Shown in pieces: positions 25,286 through 37,147 of a stretch of 39,909 nt of DNA. The translations under genes and the position numbers were made by a program. Every line of letters begins with the position of its first letter. The first letter of the stretch is position 1. Origin of the DNA: Rhizophagus sp. LPA8_4_AMF (lineage: Eukaryota > Glomeromycota > Glomeromycetes > Glomerales > Glomeraceae); assembly GCA_021464525.1 (NCBI GenBank), contig JADRCO010000271.1, forward strand, positions 1 to 39,909, written 5' to 3'. The notes beneath the pieces are model-generated. The model saw only the letters and a list, made by a program, of their open reading frames with translations. It did not search any database and was not told the DNA's origin.

Positions 25286-28200
25286 ATGCGTAAAAGTATT
25301 AAGAACAATGATTTTAAAACCCCTTTTAAGTTTCCTCAGTCAAATGTATCTGATAAAAATGAACAAGCTTCTCAGGAAACTCTTCCTTATAAGAGCGTCA
25401 AATATTCAGTTACATATCCAGCAAAACGCACTAAAATTGATATTTCGAATAAAGATAAAAATCTTTCCAATGTAGAAGACTCAAACAATGAAGAACTTCC
25501 TCACAAGAAATTAAAAGTACTTAAAGAAAGGAATACCAACGATGTATCACCTGAAACTTCCAATAAATTTAATTATATTAGACCGACCTTTTCTTTTAGC
25601 CAATCATTAAAGAAATTTTCGCGTCCTTTTAAAATTCCCACTTTTATCAGGCAACTTGAGAATGGCCAACGAAAACCACAAGTGGGAGCTCAGCATAAAT
25701 TTTCTACAGCTGTAAAGCCCGCACATGATCCTAAAGCAGAAAATGCAATTATACTTTATGATCCTATGGATGATATAGATAACTTGCAAGAAAATATTAA
25801 AAGGAAGGATAAATCCGTAGCAGAAATTTTGGGAACTAAAAACCCGGATAATATGAAAGTTCCTGTAATCGTTGGTAAGATATACATTGAATTTTAAAAA
25901 ATTTTTATTATCTGGTCAAATATTTATATATTACTGATAATCGGTTTAGATCCAATCTTGGGACAAAAACTTCGCCCTCATCAGATCGAAGGTGTAAAGG
26001 TATGGTTTGTATGGTTTGTATGAAAATGAATATTATGAATGTTACAAAATCATTTTGCGAACTCTCATAATCTTTGGTTAATTTAATATTCTCAACAAGT
26101 TTCTTTATAACTGTACAACTGGAAGAACCGTAGAAGGAGTTTACGGGTATATCTCGTGAGAATTATAAGTTATTTTCTTTTTTTTTTAATATCTTTATTT
26201 ATTTTATTTTATTTTTTGCAGATGTATTATGGCAGATGAAATGGGTCTTGGGAAAACTGTAAGAATTTTGATCAAACCTTAAAGAAATTATTATCGATGA
26301 ATTATAATTTTAAAATTTCATGTAATATAGCTTCAGTGTATCACACTTCTGTGGACGCTACTTAAACAATCGCCTGAATTTAACAAGAAAACAATAGAAA
26401 AATGTATCATTGTTTGTCCATCAAGTCTTGTAACAAATTGGGCTAATGAGCTAGGTAAGCCAACTGTCAACTGTCCTATTAATATAACGTAATGATGTTT
26501 TTGTTAGAAATTAAACATAAGAGTTTATTAATTAGTTAAATGGCTTGGTACTTTACGAATAAGACCGTTAGTGATCGATAACAAGGGAGGTAAAGAAAAC
26601 GTATTGAAAGAGTTAAGGCAATTTGCTATTTCTCAGGGTCGAACAATTATTTATCCTGGTATGTCAAAGAACATGAAAAACTTCCAATAATAGTTATCGG
26701 AATTATTGTAGTTTTTCTCTGGTCCTGTTAAATACTGTTTGAGAATACATAACATAGTAATATTTATTCCATCATTTCAAAATTACATCGAAAAGTTTTG
26801 ATTGTTTCGTATGAGACATTACGTGCAAACATTGCAGAGTTAAAAGATAGTAAAATCGGCCTACTCTTATGTGATGAAGGTCATCGACTAAAAAATTCAA
26901 GTAAGAGAACCTTTAATGATTGCTTTATAATTTGACATGTCATTCGATTATATGAATTATTTTTGTATTTTATAGATTCGCTAACATTCCAAGCTTTAAA
27001 TTCGCTTCAAGTACAACGAAGAGTAATTTTATCTGGGACACCAATTCAGGTGATTACAAGAACATTATGTAAATATATTATTTTTACGCTAAAGTTATTT
27101 CTATTTATTTAGAATGACCTTTCCGAATATTTTTCACTTTTAAATTTCGCCAACCCTGGACTACTTGGTACACCCAACGAATTTCGCAGAAATTATGAAA
27201 ACCCTATTCTACGTGGTAGAGATGCTGATGCAACTGAGCATGAACGATCTATTAGTGATCAAAAATTAGCTGAATTGTGGAGCGTCGTGAGCAAATTCAT
27301 TATAAGACGAAGCAACGATATTTTATCAAAATATTGTGTGTGATTTATCCAATTTTGAGAAAAGTGCAGGTTATTTTAAAGTGATAAATTAACTTCATTT
27401 GAAAAATTTTCAAGTGCCCATAAAATACGAACATGTCGTATTTTGCCGATTAAGTGAATTTCAATTGTCCTTGTACGAATTGTTCATGACATCTCCTGAA
27501 ATTCAACATCTCTTGCGTGGTATAGGTTCACAGCCTCTTAAGGGTATGTTCTTTCAAATGGATAACAGCATGTTAGTTTTATACATATTTTAATGGCACT
27601 TCAATTACAGCAATAACTATCCTTAAAAAGTTGTGCAATCATCCCGATTTGCTAGACCTTCCAAAGGATCTTAAAAGGTCAGAAAAATGTTTTCCACAAA
27701 AATATTCAATAAAGGAAAAAGCTCGGATAGTTAGACCAGAATTTTCTGGTAAAATGTTGGTTTTGGATAGGTAAATTTTATAATGATTATTGCTTGAAAC
27801 GAACGTATTTTGAATAATATAATAATATCATGTATGTAATTCTCTTTTCACATAGAATGTTGGCAAAAATTAAGAATGAGACAAACGATAAAATTGTCTT
27901 GATTTCAAATTATACTCAAACACTGGATCTATTCGAAAAATTATGCCGGATGAAAAAGTAATGGTGTCTTTGGCCAATTGTTTCCATATTATCAACACTA
28001 ATGCTTGCTTTAATTTTTAAAGATATGAATGTCTGCGGCTTGATGGTTCCATGTCGATAAAAAAACGTCAGGAACTTGTAAACCAGTTTAATAATCCAAA
28101 TAACCCAGAATTCGTATTTCTATTAAGTAGTAAAGCGGGTGGATGTGGTATAAATTTAATTGGGGCAAATCGTCTTGTATTATTTGATCCTGGTACGTTT

Positions 28201-28956
28201 TGTTTCTTTAAAGAATGACAATTAAGCAATTAGGCAGATAAATTAATAAGTTTATATTCACAACCAGACTGGAATCCAGCTTCAGATCAACAGGTATTTA
28301 TACTTCTTTCAATTTATTAGTGTATTGTTTTACCGACGCATAGTTATCGTTTACTTCGTTTGCTTAGGCACTGGCAAGAATTTGGAGAGATGGACAAAAG
28401 AAACAATGTAAGTTTAACAAATAATGGTATTATAATTAATTGTATTATAGATATCCCTTTTTGGAGGGTTTTAATCCTTATATCAATATTAAAGGCTTTA
28501 TATATCGATTCATTGCGACTGGAACGATTGAGGAGAAAATTTTTCAACGTCAATCACACAAGCAATCTCTCTCATCATGTGTTGTTGATGAGGAAGAAGG
28601 TGTAGAAAGACACTTTTCACTTGAATCATTAAGACGCTTGTTCCAATTTGATCCAGACACTATATGCGATACTCATAGTACTTTTAAGTGCAAAAGATGT
28701 ATTGAAGGAGTTCAAATTCTTCCAAGGCTTCCCAGTGAAAAAATGGTCTATGGAGACACGAGTTCGTAAGTTTTATCATATTATAATATACACCTATTCA
28801 TCGAAAATTTCGCTGTTTAATGCTAATTTTTTCCCCCGTAAAAGATGGGATCATTTTTCTGGAGGATCAGATCTTCTCAAGATTAAAGATTCGATTCTGA
28901 AGCTGGAAGCTAATCAAGGAGTTGTTACTTATGTTTTTCAATATACTTCTCATTAA
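25286..28956 (+). CDS. RDH54: Rad54B/Rdh54 (Tid1) SWI2/SNF2 DNA translocase
   Basis: Seventeen exons: 25286-25874, 25950-25999, 26100-26146, 26222-26258, 26331-26454, 26536-26658, 26796-26900, 26976-27049, 27113-27335, 27415-27543, 27611-27770, 27856-27957, 28023-28192, 28268-28293, 28368-28407, 28495-28765 and 28845-28956, giving 793 aa. A basic, poorly conserved N-terminus (1-196) leads to the ATPase core: [23 protein letters not shown] (234-241), [19 protein letters not shown] (from 350), [46 protein letters not shown] and [19 protein letters not shown]. The C-terminus ([12 protein letters not shown]... WDHFSG) matches RAD54B rather than RAD54. It is a dsDNA translocase working with Rad51/Dmc1 in recombination. 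The acceptor at 28494 was chosen over one at 28450 because only it keeps frame. It is convergent with PUS3. Confidence 0.95.
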
Positions 28957-29090
28957 ACCGAGGATACTTAGTAGGTTTATATAATTATTCTTGGATAGGT
29001 AGCCAAATTTATCTTTATAAATAGCCTAGATACTAACTTCTAATGAAGTTTAATAAAAGTATTATATTGATTAACTACCGCAAAGCATTT

Positions 29091-30509
29091 TTATGTTTCT
29101 ATTTCATTGTTATCTAATTTGATTCTTTTTACTTTATACTTTTCATTCTTGCTTTCTGCTGTATCACACGTTTTCTTATTAGAAATCTTAACATAATTAC
29201 GAATTCTAAGTTCTTTGCCACCTCCAAGAATAATAGAAGTTGACGCACTAGTTGATGAAGTTATTATATTATTATCAGAATAAATAAAATCTTTTAACGA
29301 CTTGTTTTGTGTATTTTGTTCCTTCATTTCATTATTTTTTTGCATTAATTGATTTAAAGACATTTCGCCAAGATCGTAAAGAAGTGTTGAATAAACTAAA
29401 GATTTTGTCGTATGAATGTACCACTGTCCATAAACATGTTTATAGAGTCTTGAGATAGTATTGAACAAAGTGTCGGAATCGCGTCCGTATTGCCATTCAA
29501 GATTATCAAATTCACAATCGTATAACACCAACGGAATCTCGCTAGCCATTTCATAATTAGGCTTAGCAGGTGTTTTTGTGATATCCAAAAGGTTATCAAT
29601 GATAGATGGGGATTCTAACTTTTGTCCTATTAAAAAAAGGATTGACATCATAAATCTAACTTGATGCCACAAAAATGCTGTTCCGCGCAAGTTAAATACA
29701 TAAAATTCTCTGAATTCTAAAGGATTATCCTGATGCTTATATTGCACGGGATCAATTCTTGCTTCAAGTATAGTGCGTTCAAAATTAGTGATTTGTTTAG
29801 AACCATCAACCTTACAAAAATTACGAAAATCGTGAGTTCCAAGAAATCGGTTTACCGCTTCACGCATTAATTCTATATCTAAATTTCCACGAACGAAAAA
29901 ATATTTGTATTTTCTAGATTTACAATTAAATCTTGCACTGAAATCTTTTTCAACAGGAGCCCAAGCTAATATTCTAATATCTTCTGGTAATAATCTATTT
30001 AAAGTATCCATAAATGGCACTTCTTCAACTTTCTTTTGTTCATTGTTATTATTAGATATGTCAGAGGAGGTATTTTTTGGAATATTTGATCTGACGTCTA
30101 ATGAAACTACTTGACCCAATCCACTAACTCCTTTATCAGTCCTGCCACATTTAGAAAAATTACAATCTGATGGATCAACTATTAATTTTGCATTTAACAA
30201 AGCTTTGAACAAATGACCTTCAATAGAAGGAAAATCATCTTCATTTCCCTGAGAGGCGAAGCCACTATAATTCCAACCCAAATAAGCGATTTTTAAAGCG
30301 ATACTTCTTATTGAATATTTTGACCAGTCAAAAGGTCTAGCAGAAGTTGATTTTTTATTCTTTTTATCTACCTTTTTTGTGGAAATTGTTTGGGAATTTG
30401 TAGAATTTAAAGCGTTTTCTTCAGGGTTTGATTCGTAAAATAAGAGTTTTTCGATAAGTTGTTTTTTAGTCCAATTTGAATATTTTTCATTTCCAGATAA
30501 TTGTGACAT
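29091..30509 (-). CDS. DEG1: tRNA pseudouridine(38/39) synthase, Deg1/Pus3
   Basis: A single uninterrupted frame on the minus strand encodes 472 aa from the ATG at 30509. An in-frame ATG at 30575 would add 22 hydrophobic/basic residues; I prefer 30509 because MSQLSGNEKYSNWTKKQLIE resembles the usual family start, but the longer form could be a targeting variant. TruA-family features are YLGWNYSGFASQ, CGRTDKGVSGLGQVVSLD with the catalytic Asp at about residue 125, LPEDIRILAWAPV, FSARFNCKSRKYKYFF, FLGTHDFRNFCK and FLWHQVRFMMSILFLIG. The enzyme isomerises U38 and U39 in the tRNA anticodon arm. The lack of introns stands out among intron-rich neighbours. It shares a 193 bp divergent promoter with CDC16. 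Confidence 0.94.
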   Translation of the reverse strand: MSQLSGNEKYSNWTKKQLIEKLLFYESNPEENALNSTNSQTISTKKVDKKNKKSTSARPFDWSKYSIRSIALKIAYLGWNYSGFASQGNEDDFPSIEGHLFKALLNAKLIVDPSDCNFSKCGRTDKGVSGLGQVVSLDVRSNIPKNTSSDISNNNNEQKKVEEVPFMDTLNRLLPEDIRILAWAPVEKDFSARFNCKSRKYKYFFVRGNLDIELMREAVNRFLGTHDFRNFCKVDGSKQITNFERTILEARIDPVQYKHQDNPLEFREFYVFNLRGTAFLWHQVRFMMSILFLIGQKLESPSIIDNLLDITKTPAKPNYEMASEIPLVLYDCEFDNLEWQYGRDSDTLFNTISRLYKHVYGQWYIHTTKSLVYSTLLYDLGEMSLNQLMQKNNEMKEQNTQNKSLKDFIYSDNNIITSSTSASTSIILGGGKELRIRNYVKISNKKTCDTAESKNEKYKVKRIKLDNNEIET

Positions 30510-30702
30510 TTTACGCGATTTTATTATAATGCAAAGTGGAGGGTTAAAAAGATTCTTATAATATTTTTTGAACATTCATAAGTTTATAACGAAATAAATT
30601 CTAAATATCTTAGATTATCGTTATCTGTATAAACATAATTTGTATGTTGATCAATAAGAAAAATTTTTCGGATTTTTATACCGATAGTTGTCAAATTTGA
30701 AT
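30510..30702. promoter_or_regulatory. Divergent PUS3-CDC16 promoter
   Basis: Only 193 bp separate the two start codons. ACGCGA (30513-30518) lies 4 bp before the PUS3 ATG, so it is probably in its 5' UTR. No clear TATA box is seen. Shared regulation is inferred from spacing. Confidence 0.5.
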
Positions 30703-33627
30703 ATGAACAACACTAGTAGTGACAACAACAATAATAACAGTAATATTAGTATTTCTAATCCCACTACCGCGACAATGAGTATAAATAACCTTATCAACCC
30801 CAGCAATTCGAACGCAAATAACACAAATTACGACATAAATAATTCTACTGAAGTCGGTACTTTCGTGACAAACCCGATGACTAGTCCTCCGCGTCGCCCA
30901 AGTAATAATGTACCTCCACAACTCCCAGATCCTCTTGCAACGCCATGCTCTTTTCTTCGTAATAATAGTGCATCTGCTACACCAAGTCTTATAGCTACGC
31001 CACCTCCACCTTTTAAATATCCACTTCCTCATTCTCCATATTATGATGCTAGAACAAGTTTGGGAAGTAATTCGTCTAGTAGTACGAATCTTAAGATGGA
31101 AGATAAGCTAAGATATTGGAGACATGATGCTTATCTGAAGAATTTATATGAAACTGCGGCATTTTGGGGGAATAAAGTTGTGACCATCACAGGTAATTTT
31201 ACTAGTCTTTATTTTATTTTTCAATTTATAATTCTTTTAAAATTGATTAATTTGTAGGCGATTCAAATGATGTATTTTGGCTAGCACAAATATATTATAA
31301 TATGGGTCAATATGTTAGAGCACAAAAATTAATTTGGAAATTAATGGATACTAGTGTCGCATGTAGATTTTTAGCCGCAAAGTGTTGCGTGAGTATGAAA
31401 TGAATAATGATCATAAGTTGATCAGCGAAGAAATGTATTGTCTATTTTTTATTTTTCTTAAGAATAATTATTATAAGATTCACCCATATTCCAATTATTT
31501 CTCATTTTTATTTATTTTATCTATTAGATTAAACAAGAAAAATATCAGGAAGCGTTAGAACTTTTAGGTGAAGAAAATCCTTTTGCTGATAGAGGTTTGT
31601 TAAAATTGATCATGTATTTTTTATTTTTAAAAGTTCTTACATTGAGTTTAGAATTTTGGTTAAAGGTTATAGATCATTAGTAAAAAACACGGAAGGAGGC
31701 ATTCAGGTTATATAAAATGAAAAATCAATTATTTTCAAAATTGCAATATTTATAATAAATTATTAATAATCATTTTTCCAAACACATATAGCTTGAAGCA
31801 TCCATATGTTATCTACGAGGCTATGCACTCTCTCAACAAGCTAATCTTGACAGTGCCAAAAAGTGCTTTAAGGAGGCATTAGAATTAGATGTAAAATGCT
31901 ATGAGGTTGGTAGTCGTGAAAATTGTATTTACAATTGGAATTAAGTTGAGTAGATTTATTTGTTATTTTTATTATGAAATTAATTAAAAATAGGCATTTC
32001 ATGAATTAGTAAGTAATCATATGATGACAGTTAAAGAAGGTATTAAATAATTATTTATTGAATGAATTTCGTTCTATCTATATTATGTTTTTAATTACTT
32101 TTAATTAACTGCAAAATAGAATGGGACTTCATTAATTCATTAAAATATGAAGAACAACTGGATTGTGAGGAAGCAAGATTCGTAAAAATGAACTATGTAT
32201 CAATGCTTCAAAAGGTATTACAGGATCGTATTTCAATAATTATATTTTTTTACATATTTCAGACCAAAAAATTAATTAACATATTAATGTATTATTATAC
32301 AGTATGATCATGTTACGGAAATCCAGGAGGCGCGAGCCGAATTAGAGGAAGTATGGCGATTATCAAATAATATTGATGTATTATTAAGTCGTGCAGAAGA
32401 ATTGTATTCACAATGTAGATTCAAGGAATGCTTTGAAATTACTTCAAAAATTCTTGAGCTTGACACTCACAATCCAGCTTGTCTTCCAATTCATATTGTT
32501 TGCCTTCATGAATTGCGAGAAAAAAATAAATTGTTTTTATTAGCTCACGAACTCGTAGAACATTCTCCAGACATTCCCGTAACATGGTTTGGAGTTGGAT
32601 GTTATTATTATCTTATAGGACAGAATGATGAATCTAGGAGATATTTTAGGTATTTTGCAAAAAAAATGTTTCCTTTTATTTCTTACGTGATTAACATGTC
32701 TGTTATAGCAAGGCATCGACTATGGATTCTCATTATGGGCCAGCATGGATAGGATTTGGTCATTCGTTCGCTGTAGAATCTGAACATGACCAAGCCATAA
32801 CGGCATACTCTACAGCAGCAAAATTATATGAAGGGTATTATGTTTTTAAATTTTTCTTTTTAATTCGACTTTTTTGCTATAATTTCTGAAGCAAGATTTG
32901 AAGAAATAAAATTTCTTTCCATTATCTCAGTTCGCATATCCCATATCTTTTTATCGGCATGCAGCATCTTCAAGCAAATAATCTTTTATCGGCAGATGAA
33001 TATTTGTCAACTAGCCTTCAGCTTTGCGAAGGGGATCCTTTAGTTTATAATGAATTGGGCGTAATGTATTATCAAAAATTAAATAATGCATCTGCTATTG
33101 ATTATTTTAAAAGGGCTTTAATATTAGTAGAAGAGACAAAATGTAGACCACAAGTATGGGAAACTACGTGGATGAACCTTGGACATGCGTTCAGAAAGAT
33201 GGGGTAATTTTTTCATTTTAATATTATAGCACTTTCGAGTTGAAAACATATTATATCAACTTAATGTTTTTATTAGAGATTTGGACGCCGCAATTACTTA
33301 CTTCCAGAAAGTTACGACTATGACTCCGCCAAGCCCAAGCGCGTTAACAGCCATCGGATATTGTTATCACGTGAAAGAAGAGTACGAAGAAGCGGTTATG
33401 TATTATCACGAGGTTTTATTATTTTTATTATTTTTTCATTAGTCATATCCCCATTTACACAATAAAGGTCAAATATTTACTTATTATTTATAATTTAATA
33501 TTACGTGATAAAATAATAGTCGTTAGGAATTCGTCCGGCTGATCCCATAACACAAGATTTACTTGAACGTTGTCTTGAAGAGATGATACTTCTCGTAAAT
33601 GAGGAAAAAGAAAATGAGAGAGTATAG
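30703..33627 (+). CDS. CDC16: Anaphase-promoting complex subunit Cdc16/APC6 (TPR protein)
   Basis: Twelve exons: 30703-31192, 31258-31388, 31528-31594, 31666-31706, 31792-31905, 31994-32039, 32120-32214, 32303-32649, 32709-32834, 32931-33203, 33277-33412 and 33520-33627, giving 657 aa. The first about 130 residues are Asn/Ser/Pro-rich and likely disordered. The rest is a TPR array: DSNDVFWLAQIYYNMGQYVR, LEASICYLRGYALSQQANL, LLSRAEELYSQCRFKECFEI, YGPAWIGFGHSFAVESEHDQ, GDPLVYNELGVMYYQK, WETTWMNLGHAFRKMG and a last segment SLGIRPADPITQDLLERCLE typical of Cdc16. APC6 is a scaffold subunit of the APC/C ubiquitin ligase that drives mitotic exit. A cryptic acceptor (31673) before exon 4 would give a stop; the one at 31665 keeps the frame. 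The start is the first ATG in frame. Confidence 0.93.
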
Positions 33628-33914
33628 TGTATTGAATAATTGAAAAAACAATTATATGTGATTTCTATAATATTCATTTATATATAAAGATATTTCTTAT
33701 CGAAAATAATCACATATAGCTTACTCTATAAATTTATTTTGAAGTTGAAATTTATGATACATTGAAAAATTGCTTAAAGAAATATCTTCACTTGATATAA
33801 AACATAGTTACAAATACTAGAAGGCTTTTTGAATTATATCAGATAGCTGATTCGTTTCTTTAATCAATCATAAGAAAAAATTAAATTACATTATAATAGA
33901 TCTAAATATTCGAA
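33628..33914. other. Convergent 3' region of CDC16 and SWP1
   Basis: The 287 bp are AT-rich untranslated sequence with no further feature. Confidence 0.5.
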
Positions 33915-34962
33915 TTATCTAAGTCCTTTAAGTCTCCATTCTTGCACATCGGTTAGAGCTTTTTGACCTGAGAGAAATGCCAAAATACTTAATCCTGATA
34001 ACCATGATAATGTTTGAAATATGTTCAAATGTGTCCAATAATTATAAAATAAGATTTCAATTGCCAGTAATGTAAACAAGAAACTTATTATAACTGGAAG
34101 TGAGCCAGGTTCACTTGTCAAGAATGAGACATTGACACCAAGATGTATCCACTATTTTTTTTTTTGATAAAAAGAATAAGATTAATGATTATTTATAATT
34201 AAATCGAAATTCAAAATTTTTTAAATAATAAATACATACCGCTCCAATTAAGAATAACCAGGGCAATAATACGATTATCACAAAACTATATGATATAATT
34301 GTTGGAGGTAACTTTTGATCAGGTCTAAAAATGTGGTGAATTTCGGGTTTTGGACCATATTTAATGAGAACGGGGGATAAATATGGAACATCAATGTTAA
34401 CAGTTCCAATTTGATAATTAATTGGGTTATTATGAGAAAAAGTTCCAATTATAAGATTAAGAGAATAATTTCCTGAAAAAAGATTTTCGGGTGTATCTAA
34501 CATATTTAACTCAGCGCGAGCTTTACCATTATCTCTTACTGTTACAATTATTGGTATTTGATTTTCTGTTTGTTTAGAACTTAAAATAAACATCGATTGA
34601 TGAGGTTGAATTCCTTTTTTGGTCTCTTTATCACGAAGGGTAAAAATAATTTTTAAATTATCTCCTTGAGATAATTCAATTGGTTTATCAAGTGAAGATG
34701 GATATTCAACACTTTAAGATATTAGTCACGTAAAAAAAAAGACGTTAATTTTGGTAAAAAAATAATAACGTTTTAAAGCAGAAAAAAAAATCAGTTACTT
34801 TTCAGTTAGCTTTCTAACGGAGTCGGACGTTGTAACTGCTAATTTCAAATCAGTTATAACAAAACTACGCTCGCTAGATTCTTGTGCTGATGTTATTGTA
34901 CATAAGAGCAACACGAAAAATTGCCATGATAATAATACGATGTATACAAAAGAACGTCTCAT
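33915..34962 (-). CDS. SWP1: Oligosaccharyltransferase subunit ribophorin II/Swp1
   Basis: Three minus-strand exons (34962-34799, 34711-34240, 34151-33915) encode 290 aa, close to yeast Swp1 (286). A signal peptide is clear (RRSFVYIVLLSWQFFVLLL... ITSAQ). The lumenal part has a beta-rich look (VTVRDNGKARAELNMLDTPE, INYQIGTVNIDVPYLSP) and is followed by the hallmark PKPEIHHIFRPDQKLPP. Three hydrophobic helices end the protein (FVIIVLLPWLFLIGA, LPVIISFLFTLLAIEIL, LSWLSGLSILAFLSG) with YWTHLNIFQTL between. Swp1 is a non-catalytic subunit of the ER complex that transfers glycan to Asn residues. The protein lacks the large N-terminal extension of animal ribophorin II. It is divergent from SDE2 with 222 bp between starts. 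Confidence 0.94.
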
Positions 34963-35184
34963 TTTTTTTTATTGTTATAAACTAGAGAGAAGTTGAATTT
35001 AAATAATCATAATCTAATTATGGCTTTTCACGTAATTAATGATGATTGGTTTTAGGTATAAATCACGTGAAAATACTGATAATTTGTTCAAGGGCTTGCT
35101 TTTTGTGTTTTTGTTTTTTTTTGTTATGATTTCTGACTTGTATTGTTTATATTCAGTGCCAGATTTAAACAAATAATTTCAATT
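34963..35184. promoter_or_regulatory. Divergent SWP1-SDE2 promoter with TCACGTGA
   Basis: A TCACGTGA palindrome (35063-35070) lies near the middle, about 100 bp from the SWP1 start and 115 bp from the SDE2 start. It is the same octamer as upstream of DDX41. Poly-T runs flank it. Its function as a bHLH site is inferred. Confidence 0.5.
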
Positions 35185-36291
35185 ATGGCAACTACATTAT
35201 TCCCTATTGAACCTGTAAATAACTTTTCGTATTTCCCATTTGACGTTCTTTCAAACAATGTTTTTAAAGAAAAGTCCGAACAAAAGTACCGATCGGTGAT
35301 CGTGACTTTATTTAGCGGCAAGAAAACGATGTGCTTGACTTTTCCAACAGATGCTCACATAACTATATTCGATATAAAACAAGTCGTATATAAACGACTC
35401 TTGCTTGAACCTAAGGATCAATATCTTTATACAACATCCGGAAAGTTATTAAACGATCATGCTCCTATTTTTGAAAACGAGAATGAGGAGTTTGTAAACG
35501 TTAACCTTAGAATCCGCATTCTTGGTGGAAAAGGAGGTTTTGGTTCTATGTTAAGAGCACAAGGAGGTAAGATGGCAAGCCAAAAAACTACTAACTTTGA
35601 AGCATGTCGTGATTTGAATGGACGTAGATTAAGAACTGTTAATGAGGCTAGAAGGTTTATAATTCATATTATTATCAATTCTTTTTTTTTTAAAAAAAAA
35701 AGAACTTATTACTAAATTATGGTTTTTTATATAGATTGGCTGACCATCTTGAGCAAGAGCCAGAACGTCAACGTGCTCAAAGGGAAAAAGTAAAAAAGAA
35801 AATTGAAGAAGGTTTGCGTGAGCCTTCAACAAAAAAGCATCGTTTTGATGACACCGCTTACTTAAAGGCTAGCGAAGAAATGAAAGAGAAGGTACAAAAC
35901 ACAGTTGCCGAAGGTATATTATAATATTCATTATAAATCAACCTCTGTTTTATATAAAGAAAGTTTACTAATAAATTTATGCTTTATATATCAGCTCTCC
36001 AAAAGCCAAGTATAAATATAAAAAATGATGCTTCTATAGGTTCTTCAAAAAATACCATTGCCTCATTGTCAATGTGGTAAGTGTCCAAACGTTATTTTTC
36101 ATGCATTAGCTTTATTTTTATACTCATTTTACCTTTTTAGGGACGTTGAAATAAGCGATTCCGATAGTGGAGGTTCCGATGATAATGATACAGAGGTTGA
36201 GGACAACTTAGAAGATACCGCAAGTAAGAAGAAAGAAAAAGGAAACGAAAAAGAAAAAGACACGAAGAAGAGAAAGTTATCAGAAATCTAA
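35185..36291 (+). CDS. SDE2: Sde2, ubiquitin-fold splicing/replication regulator
   Basis: Four exons (35185-35654, 35735-35913, 35995-36076, 36141-36291) encode 293 aa. Residues 1-115 are the ubiquitin-like N-terminus with an added segment before the fold. The cleavage signature [14 protein letters not shown] begins at 114, so processing after Gly115 would release a product starting with Lys116. The conserved Sde2 block [19 protein letters not shown] follows, then a charged coiled region and an acidic, Lys-rich tail ([12 protein letters not shown]... KKRKLSEI). In fission yeast, processed Sde2 enters the spliceosome and promotes excision of particular introns; in animals it also acts with PCNA in replication stress. 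The ATG is the first one giving the family N-terminus; an upstream in-frame extension has no ATG. It is convergent with PSF1. Confidence 0.93.
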
Positions 36292-36522
36292 AATAAAATT
36301 AAAAAAAAAACCATACAAATCATTGAAATTATTGATAAATTATTGCGGTTAAAAATTATATCTATTACACTTTATAACACAATACATAAGTATAATTTTC
36401 GCATACGTAATTATAACTTGAATAGAATTTAATTATATTAACGAAAAAAAAAAAAAATATTCAGGAAACAGAATAATAGCCGGTTTAGTATATAGTTTAA
36501 CGCTATAAGTGGTGTCATTCCA

Positions 36523-37104
36523 TTAATAACTATCAATTTTTTTGAGGTAACCCATCTTTATCAGTTTTGCAATTATTGAATCTGCTTCTCTAACCATAGT
36601 TTGACTTCCTTTGAGCAATTCGATAATACCATTCTTAGTCACCACTTCCCCGACATTTTCAATCACCCGAACAATCACATAAGGCCTTTTAGGAGCATGT
36701 AATTCATTGGATATGTAAAGAGATTCTGGAAATTTACTTTTGTAATCTTGAATAAGTTGCTCGTATTTTTTATAAAATGATTGTTCCCGATCAGATAATC
36801 TATTTAATTCATTTTGAGTTAACCGCGTTTCTCTACTTGCAGCATCTTTGTTTTTTTGAATTCTTTGAAAGTGATATAATTGAATTGCATTCAATTTTTT
36901 TTTTTGAATAATATTATAAACATATTTTTTTTCCTGACTCAAATACTCATTATTATCGTTAACCACTTCAGTTTCTTGCTTTAAGAGATTTATTTCTTCA
37001 CATAATCCTTGGACTTTGTCCCTTTCATAGAACAATGTGCTCTTAGTTTCTCTTGTTCTTTTTGTGGTATCAATCAAAGGACGAACCACAGAGTTTGTGT
37101 ACAT
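36523..37104 (-). CDS. PSF1: DNA replication GINS complex subunit Psf1
   Basis: An intronless minus-strand frame of 193 aa, typical for Psf1 (about 200). The N-terminal helical A domain runs to about residue 130 and includes NELNRLSDREQSFYKKYEQL, close to the corresponding yeast segment. The small B domain follows: PYVIVRVIENVGEVVTKNG, LLKGSQTMVREADSIIAKLI and MGYLKKI. GINS, with Cdc45 and Mcm2-7, forms the replicative CMG helicase. Resemblance to Psf1 is stronger than to Sld5, which shares the same fold; the order A then B domain fits Psf1. An MCB site lies 38 bp upstream of its start, fitting S-phase expression. Confidence 0.88.
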   Translation of the reverse strand: MYTNSVVRPLIDTTKRTRETKSTLFYERDKVQGLCEEINLLKQETEVVNDNNEYLSQEKKYVYNIIQKKKLNAIQLYHFQRIQKNKDAASRETRLTQNELNRLSDREQSFYKKYEQLIQDYKSKFPESLYISNELHAPKRPYVIVRVIENVGEVVTKNGIIELLKGSQTMVREADSIIAKLIKMGYLKKIDSY

Positions 37105-37141
37105 TGCGAATTAGAATAGTTAATAGCTTTAATATAAAAAG

Positions 37142-37147
37142 ACGCGT
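37142..37147. promoter_or_regulatory. MCB (ACGCGT) site upstream of PSF1
   Basis: ACGCGT lies 38 bp upstream of the PSF1 start codon, in the 10-mer GACGCGTAAA (37141-37150), which is identical to the one in the H3 promoter (17081-17090). This is the core bound by MBF in yeasts. Binding here is inferred. Confidence 0.55.

Noticed and set aside
28408..28494. Acceptor at 28450 as the start of RAD54B exon 16
   Set aside because: It shifts the frame away from [14 protein letters not shown]; only the acceptor at 28494 preserves the conserved motif.
28360..28605. 81-codon plus-strand frame overlapping RAD54B
   Set aside because: It comes from the wrong frame of exons 15-16 plus the intron between them; the family alignment supports the other frame.
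30691..31032. 113-codon minus-strand frame
   Set aside because: Antisense of the Asn/Ser-rich first exon of CDC16; the low-complexity sequence keeps the other strand open.
36523..37104. GINS subunit Sld5 instead of Psf1
   Set aside because: The A-then-B domain order and the LSDREQSFYKKYEQL block match Psf1 better.
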